Below are positions 18,287 through 26,876 of a stretch of DNA of 64,000 bases, piece by piece (the stretch's first letter is position 1; each line of letters opens with the position of its first letter). Both the position numbers and the translations under genes were made by a program. The notes under the pieces are model-generated. The model saw only the letters and a program-made list of their open reading frames with translations. It was not told the origin of the DNA and made no database searches. The DNA comes from Synechococcus sp. BIOS-U3-1 (GTDB lineage: Bacteria > Cyanobacteriota > Cyanobacteriia > PCC-6307 > Cyanobiaceae): the NCBI RefSeq assembly GCF_014279975.1, contig NZ_CP047936.1, forward strand, positions 496,001 to 560,000, in the 5' to 3' direction.

Positions 18287-19055
18287 ACTTTTGGGTTGCT
18301 GGGGCTTCCCCGATCCCCAGCTGGATGGCCTCAACGATCCGTAGGGCCAGTGCTGCGATCACCGCATGACGGCTTTCCGGGTCCCGCAGCTTCTGCTCCA
18401 GCTGACCCTCTAGTTTCCCGATCTCGAGAATGCTGATCCCTCGCCTGGGTGCGCCAAGACCGCCGCGAAAGTGGAGCGGATAGCGCCCGAAATTAAGGGC
18501 CAGGCTCTCGTCAATCCTTCTCGCAGAGCTGCGCAGGTTAGGGATCAGGCCTGAGCCGACGCCGTGGTTCCCGTAGGCATCAAAGTGGATTTCGAGGGTG
18601 TAGCCACCTGCATCGTGGTGACGGCGACCCACCGACCAGTTGGTGCGGGGATCTTCTTCATTCGGAATGGTGAGTTGACCCGGTTCATAGGAACGGATCT
18701 TGAGTCCGCGAGCCTGCCCTGTTGTCACTACGGCATCACGAACGCGCTGATTCCAGAACAGTTCATCGCGCATGCGCGGATCCATGGGGCGGGCTCCTCC
18801 ACGGTCAACGGCGGCTCCAGAGGTCCCGGCTCCTTCCATTCCCTGGGAGTCGGCATGTCCTGCCAGAACCAGAACTTCCATGGCCTCTGAGCTTGTTGCT
18901 CTGCCCGTCCAGTTGGCTGGCAACGCAACCCTGACTCCAGTGAGCGGGTCGTTCTCCTGGGGGTGTGGTGCTTGGGCGGTAGTTGCCAACACGCCCGACA
19001 GGATCAGTCCCGCAGCCATCAATGCTGGGGTCAGGACCAGTCGTCGCGGAATCAC
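18213..19055 (-). CDS. N-acetylmuramoyl-L-alanine amidase-like secreted protein
   Basis: A 280-residue protein with a signal peptide ([29 protein letters not shown]). [13 protein letters not shown] and [19 protein letters not shown] fit the two zinc-ligand regions of an Amidase_3-type fold (His, Glu, His). A glycine-rich [19 protein letters not shown] stretch carries a conserved Glu. It is expected in the periplasm or envelope, acting on peptidoglycan stem peptides. The C-terminal 24 codons overlap hemF on the opposite strand. Confidence 0.75.
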   Translation of the reverse strand: MIPRRLVLTPALMAAGLILSGVLATTAQAPHPQENDPLTGVRVALPANWTGRATSSEAMEVLVLAGHADSQGMEGAGTSGAAVDRGGARPMDPRMRDELFWNQRVRDAVVTTGQARGLKIRSYEPGQLTIPNEEDPRTNWSVGRRHHDAGGYTLEIHFDAYGNHGVGSGLIPNLRSSARRIDESLALNFGRYPLHFRGGLGAPRRGISILEIGKLEGQLEQKLRDPESRHAVIAALALRIVEAIQLGIGEAPATQKFSSPPDAVDSVPQGTDHRTNAVDE

Positions 19056-19056
19056 G

Positions 19057-19611
19057 TCAGATCGGTGATGTCAACAACGCTCCGTCGCTGGCTAGTTCCA
19101 GTGGATCGGCAAGGGCGAGTTCGAGGGCGATGAGCTCATCACGATGGGCACGCAGTCGAAGAGTGCTGCCTTCGCCTGCCTCGGCTTCGATCAGGCGAAT
19201 CTGAATCTCCTCCACACGTTTTGCACGTTGTGAGTAAACCCATCCAGCTACTGGACCCAAAGCAGCGATCAGTAGAGGCCACCAGTTCAAGGATGGATTC
19301 ATCTGTCGTACGACCAGTCCGAGGCTGCCAGCGCCGACGGTTCCAAGAAATGAAAGCAGGATTGCCAGAGGGGCACTGCTGTCCACCTGGCCCCTGTACT
19401 CCAGCAGGCAGCGATCAGCGTCGCCGCCCTGCTGGCTCCACCCCCTTTGCTTCAACCAGGCGTCGAGTCCGTTCAACACCTCCACTGGAGGCCGTGGTGA
19501 TCGAACCTCTACAACAGTGGTGCGATCCTTGCTGGCAGCACGAAGAAAGAAGACCAGTCCAATCCCCAGCAGCGCAGTGAGCAACAGAGTGGACGTCTGG
19601 GGGGATGGCAT
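19057..19611 (-). CDS. Cofactor assembly of complex C subunit B (CCB1-like) membrane protein
   Basis: A 184-residue protein with an N-terminal helix (LLLTALLGIGLVFFLRAASKDRT), an alpha/beta stretch VLNGLDAWLKQRGW, two further helices around residues 80-125, and a C-terminal cytosolic or lumenal domain rich in LRLRAHRDE-type residues. This matches the cyanobacterial relatives of CCB1, which in chloroplasts help attach heme c-n to cytochrome b6. The family match is from memory of the domain layout, so function is moderate confidence. It directly abuts the amidase gene. Confidence 0.68.
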   Translation of the reverse strand: MPSPQTSTLLLTALLGIGLVFFLRAASKDRTTVVEVRSPRPPVEVLNGLDAWLKQRGWSQQGGDADRCLLEYRGQVDSSAPLAILLSFLGTVGAGSLGLVVRQMNPSLNWWPLLIAALGPVAGWVYSQRAKRVEEIQIRLIEAEAGEGSTLRLRAHRDELIALELALADPLELASDGALLTSPI

Positions 19612-19642
19612 CCGCTAGCTGCTGCTCGAACAGAGCTCTGTT

Positions 19643-20041
19643 CTAAGTGGTCACTGGCGAGGTGGTCAGTGGATCGTGTTCATGCAGCCAGCGGCTCCAG
19701 GGTTCCATTAGGCGTTCAGCCTGTCCTCTGGCGCTCTGATGCAGATGCAGCATTCGGCGGGGTCGACCCCTGCTGGGACAGCGCTTGGTATAGGAATCAA
19801 GCATCTCCTGCTGCTCGAGAAAATCGACTGCCTGATGCAGCACTGTTTCGGAGAGTCGCAGTTTTGGATGATCACTCTGAAGGCGCTGAAGCAGTCCTGA
19901 GGGATAGCTGTCGTTTTGAAGAAGGCAATCAAGAACCCAGCAGACCGCTAGCTCGAGATCCAGAAAAAGCGGCGGGGGCTGTCGGAAATAGTGTTCGATG
20001 TCCGCCAGACAGGAGCGCGTTGGTTTGCGTTGGGTGAGCAT
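19643..20041 (-). CDS. PadR-like winged-helix regulator
   Basis: A 132-residue protein. ELAVCWVLDCLLQNDSYPSGLLQRLQ resembles the first two helices of the PadR/winged-helix family, SETVLHQAVDFLEQQEMLDSY the recognition helix region, and SRGRPRRMLHL the basic wing with R-G-R-P-R. It is probably a DNA-binding regulator; target unknown. It stands alone, with a convergent-divergent spacer before RNase D. Confidence 0.62.
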   Translation of the reverse strand: MLTQRKPTRSCLADIEHYFRQPPPLFLDLELAVCWVLDCLLQNDSYPSGLLQRLQSDHPKLRLSETVLHQAVDFLEQQEMLDSYTKRCPSRGRPRRMLHLHQSARGQAERLMEPWSRWLHEHDPLTTSPVTT

Positions 20042-20165
20042 GAAAACAAGCTGTCTCGATTTTGTCTAACTCGGTCTCGTTCTGATTTTCAAGCGTTCAG
20101 TTAAAACTCGCTGAATCGGCTTAAGGCCAGAGTGGTGGTCGCCTTTAGTCCCTTGCTTTCCTTCC

Positions 20166-20810
20166 ATGGCTGAGATCCCCAATGAGCCCTGCGCATTCGC
20201 AGTCTTTGACGGAGACCTTGATCAGGACTGGTATGACCGCTTTGCGCAGGCGAAGTCCCTCGCGGTCGACACCGAAGCCATGGGGCTGATTCATGGACGT
20301 GACCGACTCTGTCTGGTGCAGATCTGCGACGACAGAGACCAGGTTGCCTGCATTCGTGTTGGTCTTGGCCAGACGGAAGCCCCACGGTTGAAGTCTTTGA
20401 TGGAGGCTCAAGCCATTGAAAAGGTGTTCCATTTCGCCAGGTTTGATGTGGCGGCGCTGGCTACGGGGCTTTCAATCCGAGTCAATCCTGTGTTCTGCAC
20501 CAAAGTGGGGAGTCGCCTTGCACGCACTTACACCCCGCGGCACGGCCTCAAGGATCTAGTCATGGAACTGGTTGGAGTTGAGCTCGACAAACAGGCCCAG
20601 AGCAGTGATTGGGGCAGGGTTGATGAGTTGAGCGATGTCCAGCTGGCCTACGCCGCCAACGATGCCCGTTATCTACTGCCTGCGCGTCGCCAGCTGGAGG
20701 TGATGTTGCGTCGGGAGGGGCGCTGGGAGCTGGCGCAGCGTTGCTTCGCGTGCGTTCCCGTGATGTCTGATCTGGATCGTTTCCGCTTCGTTAATACCTT
20801 CGAACACTGA
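20166..20810 (+). CDS. Ribonuclease D-like 3'-5' exonuclease
   Basis: A 214-residue DEDDy exonuclease without the HRDC domains of E. coli RNase D. Exo I is VDTEAMGL, Exo II FHFARFDVAAL, and Exo III YAANDARYLL with the conserved Tyr-x3-Asp. It would trim RNA 3' ends, for example tRNA precursors. It is short compared with E. coli (about 375), as usual in cyanobacteria. The downstream gene is convergent and only six bases away. Confidence 0.88.
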   Translation: MAEIPNEPCAFAVFDGDLDQDWYDRFAQAKSLAVDTEAMGLIHGRDRLCLVQICDDRDQVACIRVGLGQTEAPRLKSLMEAQAIEKVFHFARFDVAALATGLSIRVNPVFCTKVGSRLARTYTPRHGLKDLVMELVGVELDKQAQSSDWGRVDELSDVQLAYAANDARYLLPARRQLEVMLRREGRWELAQRCFACVPVMSDLDRFRFVNTFEH

Positions 20811-20816
20811 GCGGTT

Positions 20817-21080
20817 TCAATCTTCGACCATGAAATTTTGATCCATGGGCTCTGCCTCAAGCAGTGTGTCCAGCTTGCTGCCCGCTGAGTGCGGTCCCTG
20901 TTCGGCCTTCGCTGCGTCAAGCAGCATTGTTGCCATGGCTTTTCGGGTTTCTAGATCCCGTGCACCGTCCCTGGCAGCTAGCTGGTCGACCCGCCGGCGT
21001 GCCGAAGCCTGGCTGATGCTGAGCAGACTTGCTAGTTCCGCGCAAAGCCTCAGGTAGTCGCGGTCCTCAATGGCGGCCAT
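20817..21080 (-). CDS. Small conserved hypothetical protein
   Basis: An 87-residue, charged, helical protein without a signal or membrane helix: RDYLRLCAELASLLSISQASARRRVDQLAARDGARD suggests a helix-turn-helix-like segment, followed by LETRKAMATMLLDAAKAE and an acidic tail. I do not recognise a named family. Its clean frame, its length and its position between convergent RNase D and the glycosyltransferase support a real gene. Confidence 0.68.
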   Translation of the reverse strand: MAAIEDRDYLRLCAELASLLSISQASARRRVDQLAARDGARDLETRKAMATMLLDAAKAEQGPHSAGSKLDTLLEAEPMDQNFMVED

Positions 21081-21123
21081 GGCGGTGGGAAGGAGATCCT
21101 TCGTTCTGAAGTCAAACCCAGTA

Positions 21124-22341
21124 TCAGCGGTCGGGTGCGAGCTGGCCGATCACCTCTTTGGCAATGGCTTCGCTTCCGCCGGCCGGGCCCATTCTCTGGC
21201 GACCCATGCGTCCCATGTCTTGTCGCAGCAAAGGGTCGTTGAGAAGTTGGGCAAGCCGGCGGCCCAGCTCCTCTTCCGATCGACAGGTGCGGACGGCGCC
21301 ACCCAGCAGTCGGCTCTGCCTTTCGGCGAAGCCACGGGTGAACTGTGGCCCGGGACCCGGCAAGGACAGTGCTGGGATTCCCAGCCCCACCATTTGTTCT
21401 GTGGCTGTGCCAGCGGTGGCAACTCCCGCTTCCGCCCAAGCCACCCATTGCTGGAATCGCCCTGGTCCAATCAGGAGAAGCACCCGCCCATACACCCAGC
21501 ATTCAGCCGCCTCGAGGGCGGTGCTTGGAGGCGGACAACTGCGGAATCCCAGGTTTTGCAGCAGTTCCTTCAGCTCGTGCTGCAGGGGTGTGGAGCCGAG
21601 GGCTGCCAGAACGGCCAGAGGCACGCTGCTGGGCATTTGCATCAGTCCACTGATCAGGCGGTGGAAGTTATGCAATGCCTCCGGCATCCGGCTGCCGCAC
21701 AGCAGCAAGATGCGTCGGCATCGCTCCAGGCTTGCGGGGGGTGGGGACGGAGCAAGACCATCCATCATGGGGTTGCCGAGGCTGGTCGCGTTGACACCGT
21801 GGCGGCGAAGCCCCCTTGCCGTGAGGCGGTCACGCATGGCAACCAGGCGGCAGCTTCGTAGTTTCATCAGCTGCCATTCCCATGGATCCCATTCGCTGCC
21901 TTTGAGTGCGTGATAACGATCACTCAAGGCTTGCCCTGGCCCGCTGCTCCAGGTGTAGTCGCTTTTGGGAGTGCCGATGAACCCGAACGGCCGCCGGGTG
22001 CTCCAGGCCATCAGCAGAGGGAGCAGATCTCCTACGGCCAGGATTGCGGCAGTGGACCTGCGCTCCCTCCGCAGACAGATCCATTGCTTCCAGGTGAGCA
22101 GCGGCAGACCTGCCATCAGATCCGACAGGAGAGCACGCAGGCTCTGATTGCTGAATCCCCCGCTGGGTAGTCGTGCCCCCGGACCGATCTTCTGCACCCA
22201 ACCGTTCTCAACAGCGGCCTGAAAGCAGCTGCCCTGGCCGACGAGAGGCAGCACTTTCACGGTCCAGGCAGGCTGCAGTCGGTGCAGCGCTTCAATGATT
22301 CTCAGTGCGATCAGATCCTCGCCGTGTCCGTTGCTGATCAC
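21124..22341 (-). CDS. Lipid-A-disaccharide synthase-related glycosyltransferase
   Basis: About 405 residues of a GT-B-like protein related to LpxB: ISNGHGEDLIALRI at the N-terminus, KVLPLVGQG, GFIGTPKSDYTW, RLVAMRDRLTARGL, LGNPMMDGL, LLLCGSRMPEAL, and GVATAGTATEQMVGLGIPALSLPGPGPQF as the nucleotide-sugar region. It is conserved in cyanobacteria; its acceptor is unknown. The frame continues to 22533, but that part is antisense to tRNA-Cys, so I cut at GTG 22341. CTG or ATC codons between 22344 and 22380 are the only other candidates. Confidence 0.85.
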   Translation of the reverse strand: MISNGHGEDLIALRIIEALHRLQPAWTVKVLPLVGQGSCFQAAVENGWVQKIGPGARLPSGGFSNQSLRALLSDLMAGLPLLTWKQWICLRRERRSTAAILAVGDLLPLLMAWSTRRPFGFIGTPKSDYTWSSGPGQALSDRYHALKGSEWDPWEWQLMKLRSCRLVAMRDRLTARGLRRHGVNATSLGNPMMDGLAPSPPPASLERCRRILLLCGSRMPEALHNFHRLISGLMQMPSSVPLAVLAALGSTPLQHELKELLQNLGFRSCPPPSTALEAAECWVYGRVLLLIGPGRFQQWVAWAEAGVATAGTATEQMVGLGIPALSLPGPGPQFTRGFAERQSRLLGGAVRTCRSEEELGRRLAQLLNDPLLRQDMGRMGRQRMGPAGGSEAIAKEVIGQLAPDR

Positions 22342-22401
22342 CAGCAGGGCAGGGGCGGTCTCGCTGATACGATCCGCCAGTGGAGCGGATTTGCTCCGAG
22401 C

Positions 22402-22472
22402 GGCGGCATGGCCAAGTGGTAAGGCAGAGGATTGCAAATCCTTTATCCCCAGTTCGAATCTGGGTGCCGCCT
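22402..22472 (+). tRNA. tRNA-Cys (anticodon GCA)
   Basis: A 71-nt cloverleaf. The acceptor GGCGGCA pairs with TGCCGCC, the anticodon arm GAGGA-TTGCAAA-TCCTT gives GCA, and the T arm is CCAGT-TCGAATC-TGGG. The discriminator base T is the identity element of tRNA-Cys. No CCA is encoded. Confidence 0.95.
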
Positions 22473-22498
22473 TCGTTCTCATCACACTGACTGGATGA

Positions 22499-23011
22499 TC
22501 AGAGTTGTGCTTCAACACTGACCTGTCCTCCATCAGCTAATACGGCACGGCAGAGAATGCGTCCAGCCCGGACGCTGCAGTTTCCCTGGCTCACAGTCCA
22601 GGCCTTCGGCAGACCTTTTGCAAGCCCATAGGCGTCGTAGTTCGCTTCGGACACGCTGTTGATCTTGCCTTGCCAGCTGGCTGATTTCAGTTGGCAGTTG
22701 CTGTGGCTGCAATTCAGAACGGGTGACGTTGACAATTCCGACACCACGAATGTGATTCTCTGACTAGCCCCGGGTTGATCGCCAGCCCCAAAAAAGCGGA
22801 TGCTGATGATCGTGGGAGACCTTCCATCGATTTGGATCAAACGGCAACTACTTTTTTGTCCAGTCGTTGGAATCAATCGGCAGTTGCTGGTCTTGGTCTG
22901 ATATCGACCTGCAAACGATTCGAGATCGGCCTGGGCCTCGAGTGAGCAGCTCAGGCCTAGGACCAGAGCGAACCCAGAGACCACTTGGTGGTGGATTGGC
23001 GGGAAGCGCAT
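22499..23011 (-). CDS. Secreted hypothetical protein with cysteine pairs
   Basis: 170 residues from the ATG at 23011, beginning with a signal peptide (SGFALVLGLSCSLEAQA). The mature part is beta-rich: SFAGRYQTKTSNCRLIP, KSSCRLIQIDG, LNCSHSNCQLK, GNCSVRAGRILCRAVL. Six cysteines in Cys-x(n)-Cys pairs suggest periplasmic disulfides. No named family recognised. The open frame upstream of 23011 overlaps the next small gene and is not used. Confidence 0.65.
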   Translation of the reverse strand: MRFPPIHHQVVSGFALVLGLSCSLEAQADLESFAGRYQTKTSNCRLIPTTGQKSSCRLIQIDGRSPTIISIRFFGAGDQPGASQRITFVVSELSTSPVLNCSHSNCQLKSASWQGKINSVSEANYDAYGLAKGLPKAWTVSQGNCSVRAGRILCRAVLADGGQVSVEAQL

Positions 23012-23015
23012 CACT

Positions 23016-23183
23016 TCAGTAGTCGCTGTCGGCCACGCACATGCCGATGCAGCTGATGCCGTTGTTGGCGGTGCGACCGCAGTGAGAGCAAAGCACGCGT
23101 TCTTTTGCTGCGGTGCTGGCTGGTTCCTGAACAGAGATCTCATCCAGCCGGTTGTGAGCTGTTTCAGCAGCAGTGAACGACAT
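23016..23183 (-). CDS. 55-residue cysteine-rich small protein
   Basis: A short frame starting ATG at 23183. It begins MSFTAAETAHNRLDEISVQE and ends with the cysteine part: LCSHCGRTANNGISCIGMCV then ADSDY. The CxxC...CxxxC arrangement (four cysteines in about 17 residues) looks like a small zinc ribbon. The stop lies four bases before the following secreted-protein start, so the pair is probably co-transcribed. I recall small proteins of this style in marine picocyanobacteria but have no function for it. Confidence 0.62.
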   Translation of the reverse strand: MSFTAAETAHNRLDEISVQEPASTAAKERVLCSHCGRTANNGISCIGMCVADSDY

Positions 23184-23232
23184 CGCACAGTCCGTACTAG
23201 AGCGATCATGGCGTGCAGCGATCCACAGCGTT

Positions 23233-24192
23233 GTGACAGGAATCGGATTCGGTACTTGGGCCTGGGGAAATCAACTGCTCTGGGGCTATCGCTCCGAAAT
23301 AGACGATCCAGAGCTGAAAGCCACGTTTGCAGCGGCCGTTGCCGCCGGACTCCAGCTCGTGGACACGGCAGATTCTTATGGCACAGGGCGATTCAACGGT
23401 CGCAGTGAAGAGCTTCTGGGCCAGTGCCTGGAGGGGCTTGAGCTCTCGGCTCGCACCAATCTCATCGTTGCCACCAAGTTAGCTCCGTTTCCCTGGCGCC
23501 TCGGTCGTCGTGGCCTGGTGAAGGCATTTCAGTCCAGTCGGCAGCGCCTGCGGGGTCAGCTCGATCGGGTGCAGCTGCACTGGAGCACGGCCCGATATGC
23601 CCCATGGCAGGAACGACCGCTGCTGGATGGACTCGCCGATTTGGTGGACCAAGGTGAAGTGCGTGAGTTGGGTGTGTCCAACGTCGGCCCTCAGCGTCTA
23701 AGGCTGCTTCACGATCACCTGGCGCGCCGGGGTGTTCGGTTGGCCAGCGTGCAAGTTCAGCTCTCACTGCTGGCGCCAGAGCCGATCAGGCCTGGCGGCA
23801 TCCTTGACGTGTGTCGAAGCCTCGGTATTGAGGTGCTGGCTTACAGCCCTCTAGCCCTTGGCGTTTTGGCGCGCCGCCCTGGCTGGACACCTGGAGGCGC
23901 AACCCTGTTGCGTTCGGGTCTGTTTCGACGTCTGTTGCCTGGTTCGCTGCCTCTGCGTCAGGCGATGGCTGACCTGGCTCAGGCCAGGGGGGTGAATCAG
24001 GTGCAGGTGGCACTCAACTGGTGCCGGGCTCACGGAACATGCCCAATTCCTGGATTTCGTAGACCGGTTCAGGTAGATGACGCTAAACAAGCACTCAGCT
24101 GGAATCTCACTGAGCAGGAACGCAGTCTGCTCGATCAGCTCAGCTTGGACTGTTCGGTTCGGATGCCGGACAACCCGTTTCAGAGCGCCTGA
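23233..24192 (+). CDS. Aldo/keto reductase
   Basis: A (beta/alpha)8 oxidoreductase. LVDTADSYGTGRFNGRSEELLG gives the catalytic Asp and Tyr, VATKLAPFPW the catalytic Lys, and LDRVQLHWST the His; ELGVSNVGPQRL and GVNQVQVALNWCRAHGTCPIPGF are also conserved. It would reduce aldehydes or ketones with NADPH; substrate unknown. I chose GTG 23233, where homology starts (TGIGFGTWAWGNQ). GTG 23173 would overlap the divergent small gene. Confidence 0.87.
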   Translation: MTGIGFGTWAWGNQLLWGYRSEIDDPELKATFAAAVAAGLQLVDTADSYGTGRFNGRSEELLGQCLEGLELSARTNLIVATKLAPFPWRLGRRGLVKAFQSSRQRLRGQLDRVQLHWSTARYAPWQERPLLDGLADLVDQGEVRELGVSNVGPQRLRLLHDHLARRGVRLASVQVQLSLLAPEPIRPGGILDVCRSLGIEVLAYSPLALGVLARRPGWTPGGATLLRSGLFRRLLPGSLPLRQAMADLAQARGVNQVQVALNWCRAHGTCPIPGFRRPVQVDDAKQALSWNLTEQERSLLDQLSLDCSVRMPDNPFQSA

Positions 24193-24797
24193 TCACTGGG
24201 TTCTGGATCTGGGCTGACGACAACCGGCAGTGACGATGCCTGAGATTGCAGCGAAACCACCTTGAGTGGTGGCTTGACGGTGGGTGAAGATTCTTCCGCC
24301 GACTGTTCACAGGCTGAGAGTGCTTCCTGAAGTAGGGAGTCGAACGTTGCACCAGGTAGACGGTGGCGCGCGATCTCCAGGAATGTTCGAGGAAGGGACT
24401 CTCCCGCAGCGCGGCGAACGGCAGGATTGTCCCGACGCTGTTGTTGTTCCTCCTCGATTGCTTTCAAAAAGCGATGGGTGACATCGCGCTTCGTGCAGGC
24501 CTTGATCAACGTGTCACGGTCACCTTGAACCTGCTCTAACTCGCTAATGCGCCGCTCAAGGCTGACGAGCACTTCAGCGGCTTCCTTACTGATGTTGCCC
24601 AGCTGCCCATCAGAGAGAAAGGGCATGTCAGCAACGAAGACCTTGCCGTGGTCTTTCAGTGCAAGAAAGGTCGGTCTCGGTCCGCCCTGCCTATGAGCCC
24701 CGTTCTTGTCATATCCGGAAATGACGGGGCGCCTTGGAGGCGTTGGACCCGCTGACGAACGTCGTCGGGTTGCGCGCTGAGGTCTATCGAATGGCAT
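24180..24797 (-). CDS. Conserved hypothetical protein, coiled-coil centre
   Basis: A 205-residue protein with no signal or membrane helix. The N-terminus is basic and proline-rich (RRSSAGPTPPRRP). The middle has DMPFLSDGQLGNISKEAAEVLVSLERRISELEQVQGDRDTL, a likely coiled coil, and the C-terminus is Ser/Pro/Glu-rich. It is probably a cyanobacterial lineage-specific protein. Its stop overlaps the 3' end of the aldo/keto reductase by 13 bases. Confidence 0.65.
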   Translation of the reverse strand: MPFDRPQRATRRRSSAGPTPPRRPVISGYDKNGAHRQGGPRPTFLALKDHGKVFVADMPFLSDGQLGNISKEAAEVLVSLERRISELEQVQGDRDTLIKACTKRDVTHRFLKAIEEEQQQRRDNPAVRRAAGESLPRTFLEIARHRLPGATFDSLLQEALSACEQSAEESSPTVKPPLKVVSLQSQASSLPVVVSPDPEPSDQAL

Positions 24798-24930
24798 GGC
24801 TTACTAGGACGTATGTCACGACGCATTGATCGATGCAAGATCGATCTGTCTGACGGGAGACTAACTGGGTTGAAAGGCCGCAGTGCGCTTTGTTGTCCAG
24901 CTGTTGGAGATTGTTGGATGCAGCTCTGTT

Positions 24931-25968
24931 TCAGGCTGGTAAGCCGAGCACTGGGGAGATTTCTTGGCCGGAAGAAGCCACGATCTCGCCGATGTTCCAT
25001 GCCTTGAATCCCTGACTTTCACAGTGCTGGCGTGCAGCCTCGACCGCCGTGCTGGGAAGCACCAGGCAGTAGCCAATTCCAAGATTGAAGGTGTGCCAGA
25101 GATCGCGTTCCTTGATCTCCCCTTGGGACTGAAGCCAGCTGAACAGTTCCGAGCGCGGCCAACTCTCAGGGTCCACCCTGGCGATCAAGCCGTCCGGCAG
25201 GCAGCGAGGAAGGTTCTCGGGAATCCCTCCGCCTGTGATGTGGGCCATGGCGTGAAGCGGAGTGCCTGATTCGATCAACCGCTTCACGAGTGCCGCGTAG
25301 AGGTGGGTCGGCTTCAAGAGTGTCTTGATCAGAGGTTGATCGTCGGAGCCGAAGCGTGTTTCGGCAGACACGCCGTTGGCCTCGAGAATTTTGCGAACCA
25401 GGCTGAAGCCATTGCTGTGAACTCCGCTGCTGCTGATCCCAAGGATGCGATCACCGCTTCGAACTTGGCTGCCGTCAATCACAGCCTCTTCATCAACCAC
25501 GGCGACGCAGAAACCCGCCAGGTCGTAGCGGCCAGGGGGGTAGAAGCCAGGCATTTCGGCCGTTTCTCCGCCGAGTAATGCGCAGCCGCTCTGGCGGCAG
25601 CCAGCTGCGATGCCCTCGACCACCGTGGCCATGGCATCAGGACTCAAGGCTCCAGTTGCCATGTAGTCAAGGAAGAAGAGGGGTTCAGCGCCGCTGGTGA
25701 TGACGTCGTTGACACACATGGCAACCAGGTCAATCCCCACGTCGTGGTGGCGGTGATGCTCCTGGGCAAGTTCAAGTTTGGTCCCAACGCCATCGGTCCC
25801 CGAGACCAGCAGTGGACGTTTCAGTCCCTGCGGCAGCCGGATCATGCCTCCAAAGCCGCCCAGCCCGCCGATGACCTCCGGGCGATGAGTTGCTTCGACA
25901 CCGGTTTTGATCCGCTGCACGAAAGCTCGCCCAGCTTCCACGTCCACACCGGCGGCTCGGTAGTCCAT
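24931..25968 (-). CDS. purM: Phosphoribosylformylglycinamidine cyclo-ligase (AIR synthetase)
   Basis: A 345-residue enzyme of purine synthesis (FGAM to AIR): [17 protein letters not shown] at the N-terminus, [80 protein letters not shown] and [14 protein letters not shown]. All standard blocks and the normal length are present. It stands alone and is divergent from rlpA. Confidence 0.97.
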   Translation of the reverse strand: MDYRAAGVDVEAGRAFVQRIKTGVEATHRPEVIGGLGGFGGMIRLPQGLKRPLLVSGTDGVGTKLELAQEHHRHHDVGIDLVAMCVNDVITSGAEPLFFLDYMATGALSPDAMATVVEGIAAGCRQSGCALLGGETAEMPGFYPPGRYDLAGFCVAVVDEEAVIDGSQVRSGDRILGISSSGVHSNGFSLVRKILEANGVSAETRFGSDDQPLIKTLLKPTHLYAALVKRLIESGTPLHAMAHITGGGIPENLPRCLPDGLIARVDPESWPRSELFSWLQSQGEIKERDLWHTFNLGIGYCLVLPSTAVEAARQHCESQGFKAWNIGEIVASSGQEISPVLGLPA

Positions 25969-26315
25969 CAGCAGCAGTAGTTCTGCTCTGATCCTCTCCC
26001 TTCATGAGCTGAGTGCGCGTGTTGCTCTTGTGCCGCTGCGGTCGCCGGTCCTCTGGTGATTAGTGGGGCTTGTTATTCGGATTGCCTGAGCTGATCAATT
26101 GGTCCTCGGGAGGCTGTGCTCGCAGCCCAGTTGCCGCACCCTCTCCGGGCAGCTCATCGGTCTCTCGGCCTGGTCCGCGTTAGTTCTTCCTCGCCTGCAG
26201 AAGCGTCCAGACATTTTTACGTTCGAAGCACTTTCAAGCGCTTTGGTCGCGGTTCGCTTCGGTCTTTGACAGCCGAAGCGGAGGTCTTTCACAGACTGTC
26301 GTTTGACCCACTGTT
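25969..26315. other. Intergenic region between divergent purM and rlpA
   Basis: About 350 bases with no coding frame that I trust. It must hold the two divergent promoters. I see no tRNA, terminator hairpin or clear repeat in it. Confidence 0.5.
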
Positions 26316-26876
26316 ATGGCTCGTTTTCTCCCTGCCATTGCTGCATTCGCCGGCGTCTCCATCACAGGCCTGGCTCTTTACCCAGTGTTGGCCCGGGACC
26401 TCGATGGTTTTGAGATCACTGATCCGCTGGACCTGGTGCTGCCCTCAGAGCCGATTTCTGCTGTCAAACGTGCTGACCCATCGATCGAATCGTTGGTCGA
26501 TCCACTAACTGCCATTGCTGAGCCTGAACCCGTCGCGATACCAACTCCTCCGGATCCACCTAAGCCTGTTGTTCCGCTCGTGATCTCCACACATTCCGGA
26601 GAAGCCAGTTGGTATGGTCCTGGTTTTTACGGCAATCGCACTGCTAGCGGAGAGGTGTTCCGCCCGGGAACGATGACTGCCGCCCATCGCACATTGCCGT
26701 TCGGGACACGTGTGCGTGTGACCAACCTTTGGAATGGTCGTAAAGCAGTGGTACGCATCAATGATCGCGGTCCCTTTGCTGGGGACAGGGTGATTGATCT
26801 CGCGCATGGTGCTGCAAGCGAACTCGGATTGACGAGCAGTGGCATTGCACAGGTTCGTCTCGAGGTGCTTCGCTGA
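26316..26876 (+). CDS. rlpA: RlpA-like septal-ring lytic protein
   Basis: A 186-residue protein with an N-terminal signal segment (FLPAIAAFAGVSITGLALYPVLA), a proline-rich linker, and a double-psi beta-barrel at about residues 92-185: GEASWYGPGFYGNRTASGE, LPFGTRVRVTNLWNGR and VRINDRGPFAGDRVIDL. RlpA proteins are exported peptidoglycan-binding or lytic enzymes active at division sites. No SPOR domain is present. Its stop overlaps the presumed panC start. Confidence 0.88.
   Translation: MARFLPAIAAFAGVSITGLALYPVLARDLDGFEITDPLDLVLPSEPISAVKRADPSIESLVDPLTAIAEPEPVAIPTPPDPPKPVVPLVISTHSGEASWYGPGFYGNRTASGEVFRPGTMTAAHRTLPFGTRVRVTNLWNGRKAVVRINDRGPFAGDRVIDLAHGAASELGLTSSGIAQVRLEVLR

Noticed and set aside
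21158-21913. Long plus-strand ORFs (21070-21913)
   Set aside because: Two overlapping frames antisense to the LpxB-like glycosyltransferase; Ser/Arg/Pro-rich shadows.
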